DNA from: Saccharibacillus nicotianae
GTDB lineage: Bacteria > Bacillota > Bacilli > Paenibacillales > Paenibacillaceae
DNA: 64,000 nt
Assembly: GCF_042681745.1 (NCBI RefSeq)
Contig: NZ_JBHUGF010000010.1
Location: forward strand, 620,001 to 684,000
Reading direction: 5' to 3'
Part shown: positions 1-8,971 of the stretch, one piece after another
Layout of the letters: every line of letters starts with the position of its first letter
Position numbering within the stretch: position 1 is the first letter of the stretch
Translations under genes and position numbers: made by a program
Notes under the pieces: generated by a model
The model's input: the letters and a program-made list of their open reading frames with translations, nothing else
What the model was told of the DNA's origin: nothing
Database searches by the model: none

Positions 1-2
1 AA

Positions 3-272
3 TTGAGTCGTCGTGCGGTTCAGGCGCCGATCCATGTGTATCGCAAATTCATTTCACCACTCAAACCACCAACATGTCGTTTTTATCCCACCTGTTCTCA
101 ATATGCATTAGAAGCGATTGAAATTCATGGTGTCGTCAAAGGTGTAGGATTAGCTGCCAGACGAATAGGGAAATGTCATCCTTTTCATCCGGGAGGGTTT
201 GATCCTGTACCTCCTGTCAAATCAAAAGGTACATCATCTGCTGTCACTAATCAGGAACAGCAAAATGCTTGA
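3..272 (+). CDS. yidD: YidD-family membrane protein insertion efficiency factor
   Basis: An 89-residue protein with the YidD hallmarks: a short amphipathic N-terminus, YPTCSQYALEAI with its conserved cysteine pattern, and HPGGFDPVP near the end. Family members sit at the inner face of the membrane and assist YidC-dependent protein insertion. The start is a TTG two bases from the window edge, so its ribosome binding site cannot be judged and a start further upstream is possible. The stop codon overlaps the -35 box of the metS leader promoter. The C-terminal 20 residues are a polar tail beyond the conserved domain. Confidence 0.9.
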   Translation: MSRRAVQAPIHVYRKFISPLKPPTCRFYPTCSQYALEAIEIHGVVKGVGLAARRIGKCHPFHPGGFDPVPPVKSKGTSSAVTNQEQQNA

Positions 273-298
273 CAGGTGATTTGGAAGTTCGGTATATT
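269..298 (+). promoter_or_regulatory. Promoter of the T-box/metS transcript
   Basis: TTGACA at 269-274, an 18-base spacer and TATATT at 293-298 make a good sigma-A promoter. It lies immediately upstream of the T-box leader and overlaps the last codons of yidD. Confidence 0.7.
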
Positions 299-324
299 CA
301 TAACATCAAATATTATTTCCTGTG

Positions 325-600
325 AATGGATAAGTAGATGGAAAATGCACCAGTACAGAGAGCCGGAGTAGCTGGGAACCGGTATGGTTAGCGTCATCGA
401 AGATGGTCCGGGAGGAACTGTAGTCAAGCATATATAACGTATAAATATGTAAGACTTCAGCGTGAACCAGCGTTAATGGGCAGTCTGCTAAAGACTGAAA
501 GAGTCTACTTTTGCAAAGAAGTAGAGAATTTGGGTGGTAACGCGTGAGTCTATGCTCTCGTCCCATATAGGGGCGGGGGCTTTTTTGCGTCCAGATATGG
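325..600 (+). promoter_or_regulatory. T-box riboswitch (methionine) with attenuator
   Basis: Leader RNA of metS. A stem I with AG-bulge-like sequence occupies about 350-420, and an ATG consistent with a methionine specifier sits at 403-405. The T-box sequence TGGGTGGTAACGCG is at 531-544. It is followed by a terminator hairpin (about 554-580, stem GCTCTCGTCCC against GGGGCGGGGGC with G-U pairs) and a T run at 581-586. Uncharged tRNA-Met would stabilise the antiterminator and allow metS transcription. An open reading frame on the opposite strand here is only a shadow of these stems. Confidence 0.88.
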
Positions 601-644
601 AAATGAGAACCTGGTTATTTCATCATATTTAAGGAGGAATTATA

Positions 645-2660
645 ATGTCAGCCAAACCTACTTTCTATCTAACAACACCAATCTATTACCCGAGCGACAA
701 ATTGCATATCGGTCATGCGTATACAACTGTAGCCGGTGATGCTATGGCTCGTTACAAACGCCTAAGAGGATATGAAGTTCGCTATTTGACAGGAACAGAT
801 GAACATGGACAAAAGATTGAACGTAAAGCGTTAGAAAAAGGGCAAACTCCACAACAATTTATTGATGGTGTTGTCGAAGGAATCAAAAAGTTGTGGGATC
901 AATTGGATATTTCGTATGATGATTTTATCCGTACAACTGAAGAGCGTCATAAAGTCGTAGTACAAGAAATTTTTGATCGTTTGCTCAAACAAGGCGATAT
1001 TTATAAAGGTGAATACGAAGGCTGGTACAGTATTCCTGATGAGACATATTATACAGAAACACAAATTGTCGATATTGAGCGTAATGCAGATGGTGAGATT
1101 ATTGGAGGAAAAAGTCCAGATAGTGGACATCCTGTAGAATTGGTTAAAGAAGAATCGTATTTCTTCCGTATGAGCAAATATGCAGACCGTCTATTAAAAT
1201 ACTATCAAGATAATCCAGAATTTATTCAACCAGAATCTCGCAAAAATGAAATGATCAACAACTTTATTAAGCCAGGACTTGAAGATTTGGCAGTTTCCCG
1301 TACGACGTTTGAGTGGGGCGTACAAGTCAAAGGTGATCCTAAGCATATTGTCTATGTATGGATCGATGCACTGTCTAACTATATTACAGCTTTAGGATAT
1401 GGCACAGATAATCCAGAATTATTTAACAAATTCTGGCCAGCAGATATTCACTTGGTAGGTAAAGAAATCGTTCGTTTCCATACGATCTATTGGCCGATTA
1501 TGTTAATGGCGCTTGATCTGCCTTTGCCGAAAAAAGTATTTGGACATGGTTGGTTACTGATGAAAGACGGCAAAATGTCCAAATCTAAAGGCAATGTGGT
1601 TGATCCAGTGACATTGATCGATCGTTACGGTCTAGATTCTTTGCGTTACTACTTGCTACGTGAAGTGCCTTTTGGTTCTGATGGTACTTTTACACCAGAG
1701 AGTTTTGTCGATCGTGTCAATTCAGATTTGGCGAATGATCTAGGTAACTTGCTTAATCGTTCGGTAGCTATGGTCGATAAATACTGTAGTGGTACTATTC
1801 CTGCGTATCCAGGTCGTCTACTGGAAGTGGATGGAACATTAGAAGATATTGCTGCACAGACAATAGAAAAAGTAGAAACTGCGTTTGAAAATCTTGAATT
1901 TTCTGTGGCGCTAACAGCGATCAGCCAGTTGATTAGCCGTACTAATAAATATATTGATGAAACGCAACCGTGGGTTCTTGCCAAAGACGAAGCTAACCAA
2001 CCACAACTGGATTCGGTGATGTATCATCTTGTAGAGACTTTGCGTATCGTTTCTGTATTGTTACAACCATTCTTAACACGTGCACCGAAAAAAATCTGGG
2101 CACAACTTGGTATTACAGAAGGCGAACTGACCGCTTGGGAAAGTATTCGTACGTATGGTCAGATTCCAGCAGGTACGACTGTTGTTAAAGGCGATCCTAT
2201 TTTCCCTCGTCTGGATAGCAAAGAAGAAGTAGCTTATATCGTAGAAGCGATGGGTGGCGTATTAACAGCAACATCTGAATCTACACCAACACCTACTTCT
2301 TCTTCTGCACCTGTAGAGGTAGAAGAGTCACAAGCGCCTGAGATCAGTATAGACGACTTTGCCAAAGTCGAACTGCGCGTAGCTCAAGTCATCTCTGCTG
2401 AGCCAGTTAAAAAGGCAGACAAACTGCTTAAATTACAATTGGATCTAGGTACAGAACAACGTCAGGTTGTATCCGGTATTGCGAAGTTCTACACACCAGA
2501 AGAATTAGTAGGACGCAAAGTGATCTGCGTAACCAATCTCAAACCGGTCAAATTGCGCGGAGAAGAGTCTAAAGGTATGATTTTAGCGGCTTCTCATGGC
2601 GATCAATTGACACTAGCTACAGTTCCAGACGGTATGCCAAACGGTGCTATTGTCAAATAA
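645..2660 (+). CDS. metS: Methionyl-tRNA synthetase
   Basis: A 671-residue class I aminoacyl-tRNA synthetase that charges tRNA-Met. HIGH is at residues 21-24, KMSKSKGN around 310, an anticodon-binding helical region follows, and a C-terminal EMAP/Trbp111-type tRNA-binding domain begins near 560 (DDFAKVELRVAQV). A Thr/Ser/Pro-rich linker (about 545-560) joins the last two. The ATG follows AAGGAGGAATTATA. It is transcribed from the T-box leader, so it should respond to methionyl-tRNA charging. Confidence 0.97.
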   Translation: MSAKPTFYLTTPIYYPSDKLHIGHAYTTVAGDAMARYKRLRGYEVRYLTGTDEHGQKIERKALEKGQTPQQFIDGVVEGIKKLWDQLDISYDDFIRTTEERHKVVVQEIFDRLLKQGDIYKGEYEGWYSIPDETYYTETQIVDIERNADGEIIGGKSPDSGHPVELVKEESYFFRMSKYADRLLKYYQDNPEFIQPESRKNEMINNFIKPGLEDLAVSRTTFEWGVQVKGDPKHIVYVWIDALSNYITALGYGTDNPELFNKFWPADIHLVGKEIVRFHTIYWPIMLMALDLPLPKKVFGHGWLLMKDGKMSKSKGNVVDPVTLIDRYGLDSLRYYLLREVPFGSDGTFTPESFVDRVNSDLANDLGNLLNRSVAMVDKYCSGTIPAYPGRLLEVDGTLEDIAAQTIEKVETAFENLEFSVALTAISQLISRTNKYIDETQPWVLAKDEANQPQLDSVMYHLVETLRIVSVLLQPFLTRAPKKIWAQLGITEGELTAWESIRTYGQIPAGTTVVKGDPIFPRLDSKEEVAYIVEAMGGVLTATSESTPTPTSSSAPVEVEESQAPEISIDDFAKVELRVAQVISAEPVKKADKLLKLQLDLGTEQRQVVSGIAKFYTPEELVGRKVICVTNLKPVKLRGEESKGMILAASHGDQLTLATVPDGMPNGAIVK

Positions 2661-2842
2661 AAGTGTTTGCAAAAGATAAGTAAAGACCTTCCGTGGAACA
2701 GCATATATGGTGTACACATGGAAGGTTCTTTCTATCGGTTGAATGGCGTGCAAAACTTGCCAACTCATGCGAATTAAATGTATGATTATTGAATCAATAT
2801 TTGCCAAATGAATACAGTACGTAGTGAAAAAGGGGGAGCAAG

Positions 2843-3268
2843 ATGCCAACGCCCAGTATGGAGGATTATTTAGAGCGCATTTATAAATTAATCGATCAAA
2901 AGGGATATGCGCGTGTCTCGGATATAGCAGAAGGGTTAGAAGTACATCCTTCATCCGTTACAAAGATGATCCAGAAATTAGATAAAGATGAATATTTGAT
3001 TTATGAGAAGTACCGGGGATTAGTGCTGACCAGCAAAGGGAAAAAGATGGGCAAACGCCTTGTAGAACGCCATCAATTACTGGAAGATTTCCTGAATGTC
3101 ATCGGTGTTAACCCGGATTATATATACAAAGATGTAGAAGGTATAGAGCATCATCTGAGTTGGAATTCGATTACTCAAATTGAAACATTGCTAGAATACT
3201 TCCGTCGTGATCCGTCGCGTGTGGAAGCGCTACAGAATCTGCAAAAAGAGCTGATTAGCGACTCGTAA
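2843..3268 (+). CDS. mntR: Manganese transport regulator MntR
   Basis: A 141-residue DtxR-family repressor. An N-terminal winged helix (about 1-70) is followed by a dimerisation domain, with no SH3-like third domain, as in B. subtilis MntR. The manganese ligands of the family are all present at the expected positions: Asp8, Glu11, His77, Glu99, Glu102 and His103. It should repress Mn(II) uptake genes when manganese is plentiful. The ATG follows AAAGGGGGAGCAAG. It stands alone, with a terminator downstream and no manganese transporter next to it. Confidence 0.96.
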   Translation: MPTPSMEDYLERIYKLIDQKGYARVSDIAEGLEVHPSSVTKMIQKLDKDEYLIYEKYRGLVLTSKGKKMGKRLVERHQLLEDFLNVIGVNPDYIYKDVEGIEHHLSWNSITQIETLLEYFRRDPSRVEALQNLQKELISDS

Positions 3269-3272
3269 GGCA

Positions 3273-3308
3273 GGCATCTGTCGATCACTTGGCAGATGTC
3301 TTTTATTT
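3273..3308 (+). terminator. Rho-independent terminator after mntR
   Basis: CATCTGTC and GGCAGATG pair across a short loop, followed by TCTTTTATTTT. Confidence 0.65.
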
Positions 3309-3384
3309 TGTTCGCAACTTTGCTACCTGTCAGTCGTCTAATGTTATAAGCACCAAGCAACGATTTACTGGAGGTTTTAAATTT

Positions 3385-5037
3385 ATGAAAATGGTTCGTG
3401 TTATCGCTGTATTTTTAGTGTTGTTGATGATTGTCCCTTCGATCAGTAGTACACTTCACGCCGCAGATTCGGGTATAAAGATCATGCTAGATGGAGAACA
3501 GATACAAGGGGATGCTGCTCCTTACATAACCAGCAAGAGCAATGTAACGATGGTTCCTTTGCGCTTAGTGAGTGAAAATTTAAATGCCAAAATCGCCTGG
3601 AATCAAGCGACAAGTACAGTTACGATTACCAGTGATAAGCAAGTACTGGTACTGACTTCCGGTCAAAATACCGCTACGATCAATAACAAATCGGTTAGCT
3701 TAGATGCTTCGGTTGAAATGAAAAATGGTCGTGTAATGGTTCCGCTACGTTTTATCGGGGAAGGTCTAGGTCTTGATGTGAATTGGGATCAAGCCAATCA
3801 AACGGTAAATCTAGCAACAAGTAGCTATCAAGGTACAGGTAGTAAAAATAACAGTAGCAAACCTTCTACACCAGCTACTAATACAGGAACAACACCAAGT
3901 ACAGATAGTGGTAAAAATACAACCAGCACAGTAGCCAAAGACGGGCTTCGTGGTGCATGGATTTCTACCGTATATAATTTAGATTGGCCGGCTACATCCG
4001 GTGCAACCAAGCAAAAACAAGAATTTTCAAAATTGCTAGATGATCTGCAAGGTATGGGGATCAATGCGGTATTCGTACAGGTTCGTCCTGCTGGAGATGC
4101 ATTGTACAAATCTTCACTAATGCCGTGGTCAAAATATTTAACCGGAACACAGGGGAAAGATCCTGGATATGATCCGCTAGAGTATATGGTTGCTGAAGCT
4201 CATAAGCGTGGTATGGAATTCCATGCATGGTTTAACCCATTCCGTGCAACAACAGATGCGAATACAAGCAAATTGGCAAGTAACAATGTAGTACTCAAAC
4301 ATCCTGATTGGGTGATCAAATTCGATAATAAATATTATTTGAATCCGGGGATTCCAGCGGCTCGTCAATCGGTGATTGATACAGTGATGGAAGTTGTCAA
4401 TAACTACGATATCGACGGTGTACATTTAGATGACTATTTCTATCCGTATTCAGAGACAGCTTCTAACAAATTCGGCGATGATAGCACATATGCTAGTTAC
4501 AACAGTGGCAAGTTCAAAACGAAAGCCGATTGGCGTCGTGGTAATATCAACAGTTTTGTGCAACAACTGAACACATCGATTCATAATTCCAAACCTTCTG
4601 TGAAGTTCGGAATCAGCCCTTTCGGTGTATGGCGTAACAAATCATCGGATATTACCGGTTCTGATACCAAAGCAGGCGTAACTGCTTACGATACTACCTA
4701 TGCAGATACACGCACATGGATCAAAAACGGCTGGATCGATTATATCGCTCCACAAGTATATTGGAGCATGACGCTTCCGGTAGCTCGTTACGATAAAGTC
4801 GTAGACTGGTGGGCAAATGAAACCAAAAATACAGGTGTAGATCTGTATATCGGTCAAGCTCTTTACAAAATCAGTACACCAGAAATCGGTTGGAGCAGTT
4901 CTAACGAGATTATTAATCAATTGAAATATAATGAGAAATACAGCAATATCAAAGGTAGTATTTTCTTTAGTGCTAAAGATTTGAAAAAGAATCCACAAGA
5001 TGTATTAGCGAAATTGCGTTCATACTGGGGATTGTAA
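3385..5037 (+). CDS. Secreted GHL10/UPF0748-type glycoside hydrolase-like protein with stalk domain
   Basis: About 550 residues. It has a signal peptide (MKMVRVIAVFLVLLMIVP...LHA), then a copper-amine-oxidase N-terminal-like stalk domain (about 25-125; MVPLRLVSENL and MVPLRFIGEGLGL repeats). A Ser/Thr/Asn-rich linker leads to a catalytic barrel of the YngK/DUF187 type (GLRGAWISTVYNLDWP, FVQVRPAGDALY, HAWFNPFR, GVHLDDYFYP). Substrates of this family are poorly known; cell-wall or surface glycans are likely. I chose the ATG at 3385 because TGGAGG precedes it and the signal peptide starts there. The longer in-frame ATG at 3289 overlaps the mntR terminator. Confidence 0.9.
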   Translation: MKMVRVIAVFLVLLMIVPSISSTLHAADSGIKIMLDGEQIQGDAAPYITSKSNVTMVPLRLVSENLNAKIAWNQATSTVTITSDKQVLVLTSGQNTATINNKSVSLDASVEMKNGRVMVPLRFIGEGLGLDVNWDQANQTVNLATSSYQGTGSKNNSSKPSTPATNTGTTPSTDSGKNTTSTVAKDGLRGAWISTVYNLDWPATSGATKQKQEFSKLLDDLQGMGINAVFVQVRPAGDALYKSSLMPWSKYLTGTQGKDPGYDPLEYMVAEAHKRGMEFHAWFNPFRATTDANTSKLASNNVVLKHPDWVIKFDNKYYLNPGIPAARQSVIDTVMEVVNNYDIDGVHLDDYFYPYSETASNKFGDDSTYASYNSGKFKTKADWRRGNINSFVQQLNTSIHNSKPSVKFGISPFGVWRNKSSDITGSDTKAGVTAYDTTYADTRTWIKNGWIDYIAPQVYWSMTLPVARYDKVVDWWANETKNTGVDLYIGQALYKISTPEIGWSSSNEIINQLKYNEKYSNIKGSIFFSAKDLKKNPQDVLAKLRSYWGL

Positions 5038-5053
5038 AATAAGATAAGATCAC

Positions 5054-5107
5054 AAAAAAAGGGATTTCATCAGCCAAGATCATGAGGCGATAGAATCCCT
5101 TTTTTTT
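5054..5107 (+). terminator. Rho-independent terminator
   Basis: AAAAAAAGGGATT pairs with AATCCCTTTTTTTT around a long loop just after the GHL10 gene. Confidence 0.75.
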
Positions 5108-5213
5108 GATGTGTAAAAAGTAAACAACGAAGAAATAAAGAAGCAGATCGCAAAAAAATATTAATAAATATAGATTATCAAAACCTGAGCAACATCATAA
5201 CCAGAAGGCAAAG

Positions 5214-5262
5214 AAAAAGCATGATCTGTTCCTCTGTGAGAAGGAAAAGTCATGCTTTTTTT
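5214..5262. terminator. Bidirectional terminator between convergent genes
   Basis: AAAAAGCATGA and TCATGCTTTTTTT form a stem with flanking A and T runs on both sides. It lies downstream of the minus-strand yqhP-like gene and can serve both directions. Confidence 0.6.
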
Positions 5263-5327
5263 ATAGATATAAATAGCTTTATCACGATAATTATTGTACT
5301 AAACGGATCTACATTCTATTCATTGAT

Positions 5328-5723
5328 CTAGTGAAACTTAGGAGCCTCGTCATCATCTTTACCTTTATTACCTTGAATGACTTGAAAAGGATAATTCTTT
5401 TTCGGCTTCGGTTGATGACTATTCGATGGTCTGGAAGAAGTCGATTTGTAACTATTTTTCTGTGAGCCATTCATTTTAGCCATTGTACGTGCAGAAGGTT
5501 TGACTTTGGGGCCATTGTAACTTCGACCAGCCATACCAGAAGTCGAACGAAGAATCAAAAACAAGACAACAATTAAAATGATCGGCACAATAAGATTCGC
5601 CCAATTATACGTTGCAGGAGAAGCCACCATTTGAAATATTTCAAGAAACAGCCCGACCGCACCTAGTAACATAGCTACTCCAAATACAATCAGTTGAACA
5701 GGTGATTTTCTCATTTTTATCAT
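5328..5723 (-). CDS. yqhP: YqhP/SA1362-family small membrane protein
   Basis: A 131-residue protein with two predicted transmembrane segments near the N-terminus (about 9-32 and 42-60). A long polar, basic Ser/Lys/Pro-rich cytoplasmic tail ends in acidic residues. This matches the SA1362/YqhP family, whose role is unknown. Its start overlaps the yqhQ stop by four bases (ATGA), so the two are translationally coupled. The same pairing is seen in B. subtilis. Confidence 0.75.
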   Translation of the reverse strand: MIKMRKSPVQLIVFGVAMLLGAVGLFLEIFQMVASPATYNWANLIVPIILIVVLFLILRSTSGMAGRSYNGPKVKPSARTMAKMNGSQKNSYKSTSSRPSNSHQPKPKKNYPFQVIQGNKGKDDDEAPKFH

Positions 5724-6712
5724 CCTTTCACAGGGCCAGGAGAAGACGTGGTAACAGCAGAATGAACATGTTGTTGTTCAAGAGCAGCATCTAATTCACG
5801 CATGCGGTTGAATGAAGCAATCGAGACTTCAATTTGATCCAGTGTTGGTTCTTTCGTTGTTAACAATTGTAACCACAACCCTGGATATCCCAAGTAACGT
5901 AGCACAGGGACTTCACGTAAGCTATTGGTGAATTTCAAAAATTCAAACGAAACACCGATTACAACAGGCAATAAAACGATACGCTGGATAATACGCTCGG
6001 TTAGACTATCCCAGCTAAACAGCGCATAGATAATCACTCCGATAATAACGGTTAATATAATAAAACTGCTTCCACAGCGATAATGCAGACGACTATATTT
6101 TTGTACATTTTCCGGTGTTAATTCTTCGCCATGTTCATAAGCAGTAATCACTTTGTGTTCAGCACCATGATACTGAAATAGTCGCTTAATCATCGGTGTC
6201 TGCGAGATCGCCCACAGGTAGATCAACAGCAGAACAATTTTGATAACCCCTTCAAGTAACGTATGCAGTGCATGATTGTCAAATGCTCTACCAAATAATA
6301 AGCTTTCCACAAATACAGGAACCAATGTAAAAACAAGCTTACCTACAATTAGCGAAAGAATACCCACTACAGCTACACCGAGCATCATACTAAGACTCAT
6401 TTTGGATTCTTCTTTTTGCTTTTGCTCTGCATATTCTTCAGGGCTCATCTGATCTTCGGAATAAGCATCAGCCGCATAATTCAGATGTTTGGAGCCTTTG
6501 GCACTTGAATCAATCAAACTTATAATTCCTCGCAACAATGGAATGCGGCGTAATGTTTTGACCCATGACTTATCCTGTCTAGGTACTTCTAAAAAGGTGA
6601 TCTCACCATCTTTACGTCTTACAGCGGTCACATTCACATTTTTTCCACCGAACATAACGCCTTCTATTACTGCTTGGCCGCCATAGCTCGGAGGAGCAGA
6701 TTGTTTTGACAA
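5720..6712 (-). CDS. yqhQ: YqhQ-family DUF1385 membrane protein
   Basis: A 330-residue polytopic protein of the DUF1385 family. The N-terminal signature YGGQAVIEGVMFGG is present. Transmembrane segments lie around 105-130, 150-170, 215-235 and 240-260, and the conserved RLHYRCGSSF and FHGAEH-like (FQYHGAEHKVI) motifs are visible. The biochemical function is unknown. It is first in a two-gene minus-strand unit with yqhP. In B. subtilis yqhR and aroQ follow before yqhT; neither is present here. Confidence 0.9.
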   Translation of the reverse strand: MSKQSAPPSYGGQAVIEGVMFGGKNVNVTAVRRKDGEITFLEVPRQDKSWVKTLRRIPLLRGIISLIDSSAKGSKHLNYAADAYSEDQMSPEEYAEQKQKEESKMSLSMMLGVAVVGILSLIVGKLVFTLVPVFVESLLFGRAFDNHALHTLLEGVIKIVLLLIYLWAISQTPMIKRLFQYHGAEHKVITAYEHGEELTPENVQKYSRLHYRCGSSFIILTVIIGVIIYALFSWDSLTERIIQRIVLLPVVIGVSFEFLKFTNSLREVPVLRYLGYPGLWLQLLTTKEPTLDQIEVSIASFNRMRELDAALEQQHVHSAVTTSSPGPVKG

Positions 6713-7085
6713 GTACAGTCACCCTTCCGTAGTTCGACATTATCGTGACTCACGCAATGCCTGATCAAGCTTATCTGTTCATTGATCATAGATAGAAATA
6801 AGCTTATCCTTTAATTGTAGCGGATTTAGCTGATTTTTACCAGAATACACTATCAGGAAGCATCAAGAGAACAGATAAGATATTGTACTGCCTATTCTCA
6901 AAATTGTAATTGGTATGGTAAAATAATTTTTGGCTATTTCTCAGTTTACATTTGTCCAAAATGATCACAATGCGACGATACAAAGAACCAAGCGAAGGTC
7001 AGATATTTTGCTTTGCAAAAATCACTTTTGATTTTACTAGAAAACGTCGTATTTTATTCTAAAACGCTGAAGGGGAGAGATGTAA
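6713..7085. other. Divergent intergenic region yqhQ / yqhT
   Basis: About 370 bases with no coding potential seen. This is where yqhR and aroQ sit in B. subtilis. It holds a direct repeat AAGCTTATC (6767-6775 and 6800-6808). A TTCGACA heptamer at 6733-6739 matches an inverted Spo0A box, but a single heptamer could be chance. An AT-rich stretch precedes yqhT. No convincing promoter was assigned. Confidence 0.5.
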
Positions 7086-8162
7086 TTGAGTACACAACGT
7101 TTAAATAAGTTACGTGAAGCGATGCAAGAGCAACAATTAGAGGCTTTGTTAATTACAAGTAGTGTGAATCGCAGATATTTGACAGGGTTTACAGGTTCTG
7201 CGGGTTATGTGTTAGTGACTGCACAGGAAGCTTACTTATTGACTGATTTCCGTTATATGACTCAAGCGCCAGAACAAGCCACAGCTTTTTCAGTTGTAGA
7301 ACATTCGGCAAATGTAGTCGATACGATGAAAGAATTGTTGTCCAAAGGCAATATCAGCAAGCTTGGATTTGAACAAGATCTAGTGCCTTATAGCAGATAT
7401 GCTATGTACAGCAAACATTTAGCACCGGTTGAGCTGGTTCCTGTATCCGGCATCATGGAAGAGATTCGTAATTTCAAAGATGCTGAAGAAATTGCTATTA
7501 TCGAAAAAGCGACAGATATCGCAGATCGTACATTCAGCCATATCTTGAACTACATCAAACCGGGTGTAACCGAGCAAGAAATCGAACTTGAAATGGAATC
7601 CTTTATGCGCCGTCAAGGAGCGACAGGAACTTCTTTTGAGACGATTGTTGCGTCGGGTGAACGTTCTGCTTTGCCTCATGGCGTAGCAAGCGAAAAAGTA
7701 ATCGGCGAAAATGAATTTGTTACATTAGACTTTGGTGCGATTTATCAAGGATATGTATCCGATTTAACACGTACTGTTTTTGTAGGTACACCGACAGATA
7801 AGCATCTTGAAATTTACAATATCGTACTGGAAGCACAGCTTAATACGCTGAAACACTTGAAACCAGGTATGAGCGGTAGAGATGCAGATGCACTAGCACG
7901 TGATGTGATTGCTTCTCATGGTTACGGTGAAGCGTTTGGACATAGCACAGGTCATGGTATCGGTATGGAAGTGCATGAAGAACCTCGCTTGTCTAAAATG
8001 AGCGATACTGTATTATCTCCAGGTATGGTAGTAACTGTAGAACCGGGTATTTATATTCCAGGGTTTGGCGGCGTGCGTATTGAAGATGATGTATTAATCA
8101 CAGAAGATGGTATTCGAGTACTAACTCATTCCACAAAAGAACTTACGATTTTACCGGTATAA
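7086..8162 (+). CDS. yqhT: Xaa-Pro aminopeptidase family (M24) peptidase
   Basis: A 358-residue creatinase/prolidase-fold metallopeptidase. The N-terminal creatinase-like domain (1-130) is followed by a pita-bread catalytic domain. The metal ligands are visible: Asp in LDFGAIYQG, Asp in VSDLTRTV, His in GHGIGMEVHEEP, Glu in TVEPGIYIP and Glu in GGVRIEDDV. It probably removes N-terminal residues before proline. It starts with TTG after AAGGGGAGAGATG. Placement directly before efp is conserved in Bacillales, linking proline-peptide turnover and EF-P. Confidence 0.93.
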   Translation: MSTQRLNKLREAMQEQQLEALLITSSVNRRYLTGFTGSAGYVLVTAQEAYLLTDFRYMTQAPEQATAFSVVEHSANVVDTMKELLSKGNISKLGFEQDLVPYSRYAMYSKHLAPVELVPVSGIMEEIRNFKDAEEIAIIEKATDIADRTFSHILNYIKPGVTEQEIELEMESFMRRQGATGTSFETIVASGERSALPHGVASEKVIGENEFVTLDFGAIYQGYVSDLTRTVFVGTPTDKHLEIYNIVLEAQLNTLKHLKPGMSGRDADALARDVIASHGYGEAFGHSTGHGIGMEVHEEPRLSKMSDTVLSPGMVVTVEPGIYIPGFGGVRIEDDVLITEDGIRVLTHSTKELTILPV

Positions 8163-8324
8163 TGAAAAGATTGTTCTGTTATGCAGGATGATGACTATCT
8201 GTTGCCGAATAAAATACCTGTATATGATGATATAGTATCCGATTGTTATGGGGTATAGTACAATATATAGGCTTCATAGAATTATGCAAGAGACCAGCTT
8301 TACCACATCTGAGGAGGCGTTATT

Positions 8325-8882
8325 TTGATTTCAGTAAACGATTTTAAAACAGGTTTGACCGTAGAAGTAGAAGGAAATATTTATTCCGTTTTGGAATTCC
8401 AACACGTAAAACCGGGTAAAGGCGCAGCATTCGTGCGTTCTAAATTGAGAAACTTGCGTAACGGTAACGTAGTAGAACGTACTTTCCGTGCAGGTGAAAC
8501 GATCGCTCGTGCTCAAATCGAAAACCGTGGCGTTCAATATTTGTATGCAAGTGGTGACGAGCATGCATTTATGGATAACGAAACTTACGATCAATTTGAA
8601 TTGAACTCCAAGCAATTGGAATGGGAATTGAAATTCTTGAAAGAAAACATGACAGTTAATATCATTAGCTATCAAGGTGAGATTCTTGGAATTAACTTGC
8701 CAACAAGCGTAGAATTGGCTGTTACAGAAACAGAACCAGGAATCAAAGGTAACACTGCAACAGGCGCTACTAAAAATGCAAAATTGGAAACTGGACATAC
8801 GGTTCAAGTACCTATGTTTATCAACGAAGGTGACGTTCTAATCATCGATACTCGTGAAGGTAAATACGTTTCCCGCGCGTAA
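8325..8882 (+). CDS. efp: Elongation factor P
   Basis: A 185-residue, three-domain EF-P that relieves ribosome stalling at polyproline stretches. The N-terminal KOW-like domain carries the modified-lysine loop KPGKGAA, with Lys32 matching the B. subtilis position that receives 5-aminopentanol. The TTG start follows GAGGAGG. In spore-forming relatives the spoIIIA operon lies just downstream; here it does not. Confidence 0.97.
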   Translation: MISVNDFKTGLTVEVEGNIYSVLEFQHVKPGKGAAFVRSKLRNLRNGNVVERTFRAGETIARAQIENRGVQYLYASGDEHAFMDNETYDQFELNSKQLEWELKFLKENMTVNIISYQGEILGINLPTSVELAVTETEPGIKGNTATGATKNAKLETGHTVQVPMFINEGDVLIIDTREGKYVSRA

Positions 8883-8903
8883 TACTTAACTATATGTACA
8901 ATC

Positions 8904-8943
8904 AAAAGAATGAGTGGCTTTGATGCCTGCTCATTCTTTTTTT
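8904..8943 (+). terminator. Rho-independent terminator after efp
   Basis: AAAAGAATGAG pairs with CTCATTCTTTT and is followed by more T residues. Confidence 0.85.
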
Positions 8944-8971
8944 AGAATATAATACTATAAGGAGTATAGAG

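Noticed and set aside
306..566. 86-codon minus-strand frame upstream of metS
   Set aside because: It lies entirely inside the T-box leader; stems of the riboswitch explain the open frame.
3289..3384. N-terminal extension of the GHL10 protein from ATG 3289
   Set aside because: It overlaps the mntR terminator and lacks a ribosome site; ATG 3385 has both a site and a signal peptide.
6733..6739. Spo0A box upstream of yqhQ
   Set aside because: A lone heptamer is expected by chance in a window of this size and there is no paired site.
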